From NCBI GenBank assembly GCA_019614645.1, contig JABWDB010000009.1, positions 2,503,001-2,567,000 of the forward strand: DNA of 64,000 bases, read 5' to 3'. How positions within the stretch are numbered: the stretch's first letter is position 1; each line of letters starts with the position of its first letter. The notes beneath the pieces were generated by a model. The model was given only the letters and a program-made list of their open reading frames with translations, did no database searches and was not told the DNA's origin. Below are positions 63,590-64,000 of the stretch, in pieces. Position numbers and translations under genes: made by a program. This DNA is from Stratiolaelaps scimitus (lineage: Eukaryota; Arthropoda; Arachnida; Mesostigmata; Laelapidae).

Positions 63590-64000
63590 CAGTTAAATAA
63601 TCAATTGTCTACATGCGTTTTCTCACTTCCAATGAGAAAGCTCTCAAAGACGTTCATGTCAACATCTCTGTTCGGAACAGTGCAATCTCGTCATCTCGGT
63701 AGCTATACGTCTGTGGCAGTGCCAGATAGATTCGGACGAAAGGTGATGATGATACTCGCCCTGGATATCAAAAGCGTTTGCCATTACGAAATATTAGCCG
63801 CAAAAGAAAAAGTCGATGCTCCCCGATATCTCGACTTTTTGAAGGGATTGATGAACAAATGGTGTGGGTATCGACAGCACCGAGTGTGGTTACTCGACGA
63901 CAATGCAAGACCTCACCGCACTGCTGAAATTACGGCCTGGATGAAGGAGAACAGTATTGAGCGATGGCATCAACCCCCATATTCTCCTAATTGAAGCCCA
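63590..64000 (+). mobile_element. second mariner copy, 5'-truncated, runs off the window end
   Basis: A second, same-orientation copy of the family at 61469-62662. Recognisable similarity begins near 63590-63620 and continues to the last base. The helix-turn-helix half and the left terminal repeat are not visible. Where they would be expected there is a long (TA)n array (63401-63456) and unrelated AT-rich sequence. The right end must lie beyond the window. The part present is better preserved than the first copy, with one open frame from about 63605 to a stop near 63992. The family is the same because matching segments such as FLKGLM, HRV and LLDDN occur in both copies at the same spacing. 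The left boundary is approximate. Confidence 0.8.
63605..64000 (+). pseudogene. mariner transposase fragment (central catalytic part)
   Basis: The frame covers the middle of a mariner transposase. Aligned to the first copy, the VAVPDRFGRKVM segment (about 63714-63750) matches VAVQNRFEPKLM. It is followed by FLKGLMNKW and then LLDDNARPH, which holds the second catalytic Asp (63899-63901) and the classic mariner DNARPH block. IERWHQPPYSPN then matches the mariner PPYSPD block. A TGA falls directly after it, where the first copy has a Leu codon. The third Asp would fall just past base 64000. The first catalytic Asp is not recognisable: the aligned Trp codon is changed to Cys (TGC) near 63615 and the preceding acidic residues are gone. 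The copy is therefore inactive even before the missing N-terminus is considered. An ATG at 63605 is only the first in the frame, not a real start. Confidence 0.8.

Overview
This is 64 kb of eukaryotic nuclear DNA with no gene that can be called from sequence alone. Composition is near balanced for most of its length. CpG is common rather than depleted. There are dozens of (TA)n, (GA)n, (CA)n and CAG/CAA microsatellites, two decayed mariner transposons and several tRNA-derived SINE remnants. This suggests an invertebrate, most likely an arthropod, intergenic or large-intron region. A mite-like chelicerate is my guess, but nothing here fixes the species.

No bacterial features are present: no operons, rRNA, CRISPR array or phage genes. 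The longest open frames are 218 codons (52696-53352), 207 codons (41766-42389), 197 codons (30130-30723) and 196 codons (2810-3400, minus). About one frame of 200 codons is expected by chance in 64 kb read in six frames. None shows a domain, a family motif or a convincing exon structure, so none is annotated as a gene. Many shorter frames with Ile-Tyr runs, Gln runs or Arg-Glu runs are only microsatellites read through.

Layout: 1-46 kb is GC-balanced, ORF-poor DNA crowded with simple repeats, G-rich tracts and a few remarkable foldbacks (27366-27455; 32337-32591). From about 46.1 to 51.5 kb, and again near 57.2-57.7 kb and 61.5-63.6 kb, the DNA becomes AT-rich. Most of the recognisable transposable elements lie there. 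SINE family A has four copies (38.5, 46.4, 50.7 and 57.4 kb) and SINE family B has two (49.7-49.9 and 51.0-51.2 kb). The right edge carries two same-orientation mariner copies: one nearly full length (about 61469-62662) with both terminal repeats and a D,D34D transposase broken by stops and frameshifts, and one 5'-truncated copy (about 63590 to the window end) that runs off the edge.

I did not find a new multi-gene system. The items most worth checking are the cloverleaf-like foldback at 27.4 kb, the inverted repeat with a nested hairpin at 32.3-32.6 kb, the two SINE families, and the mariner family.
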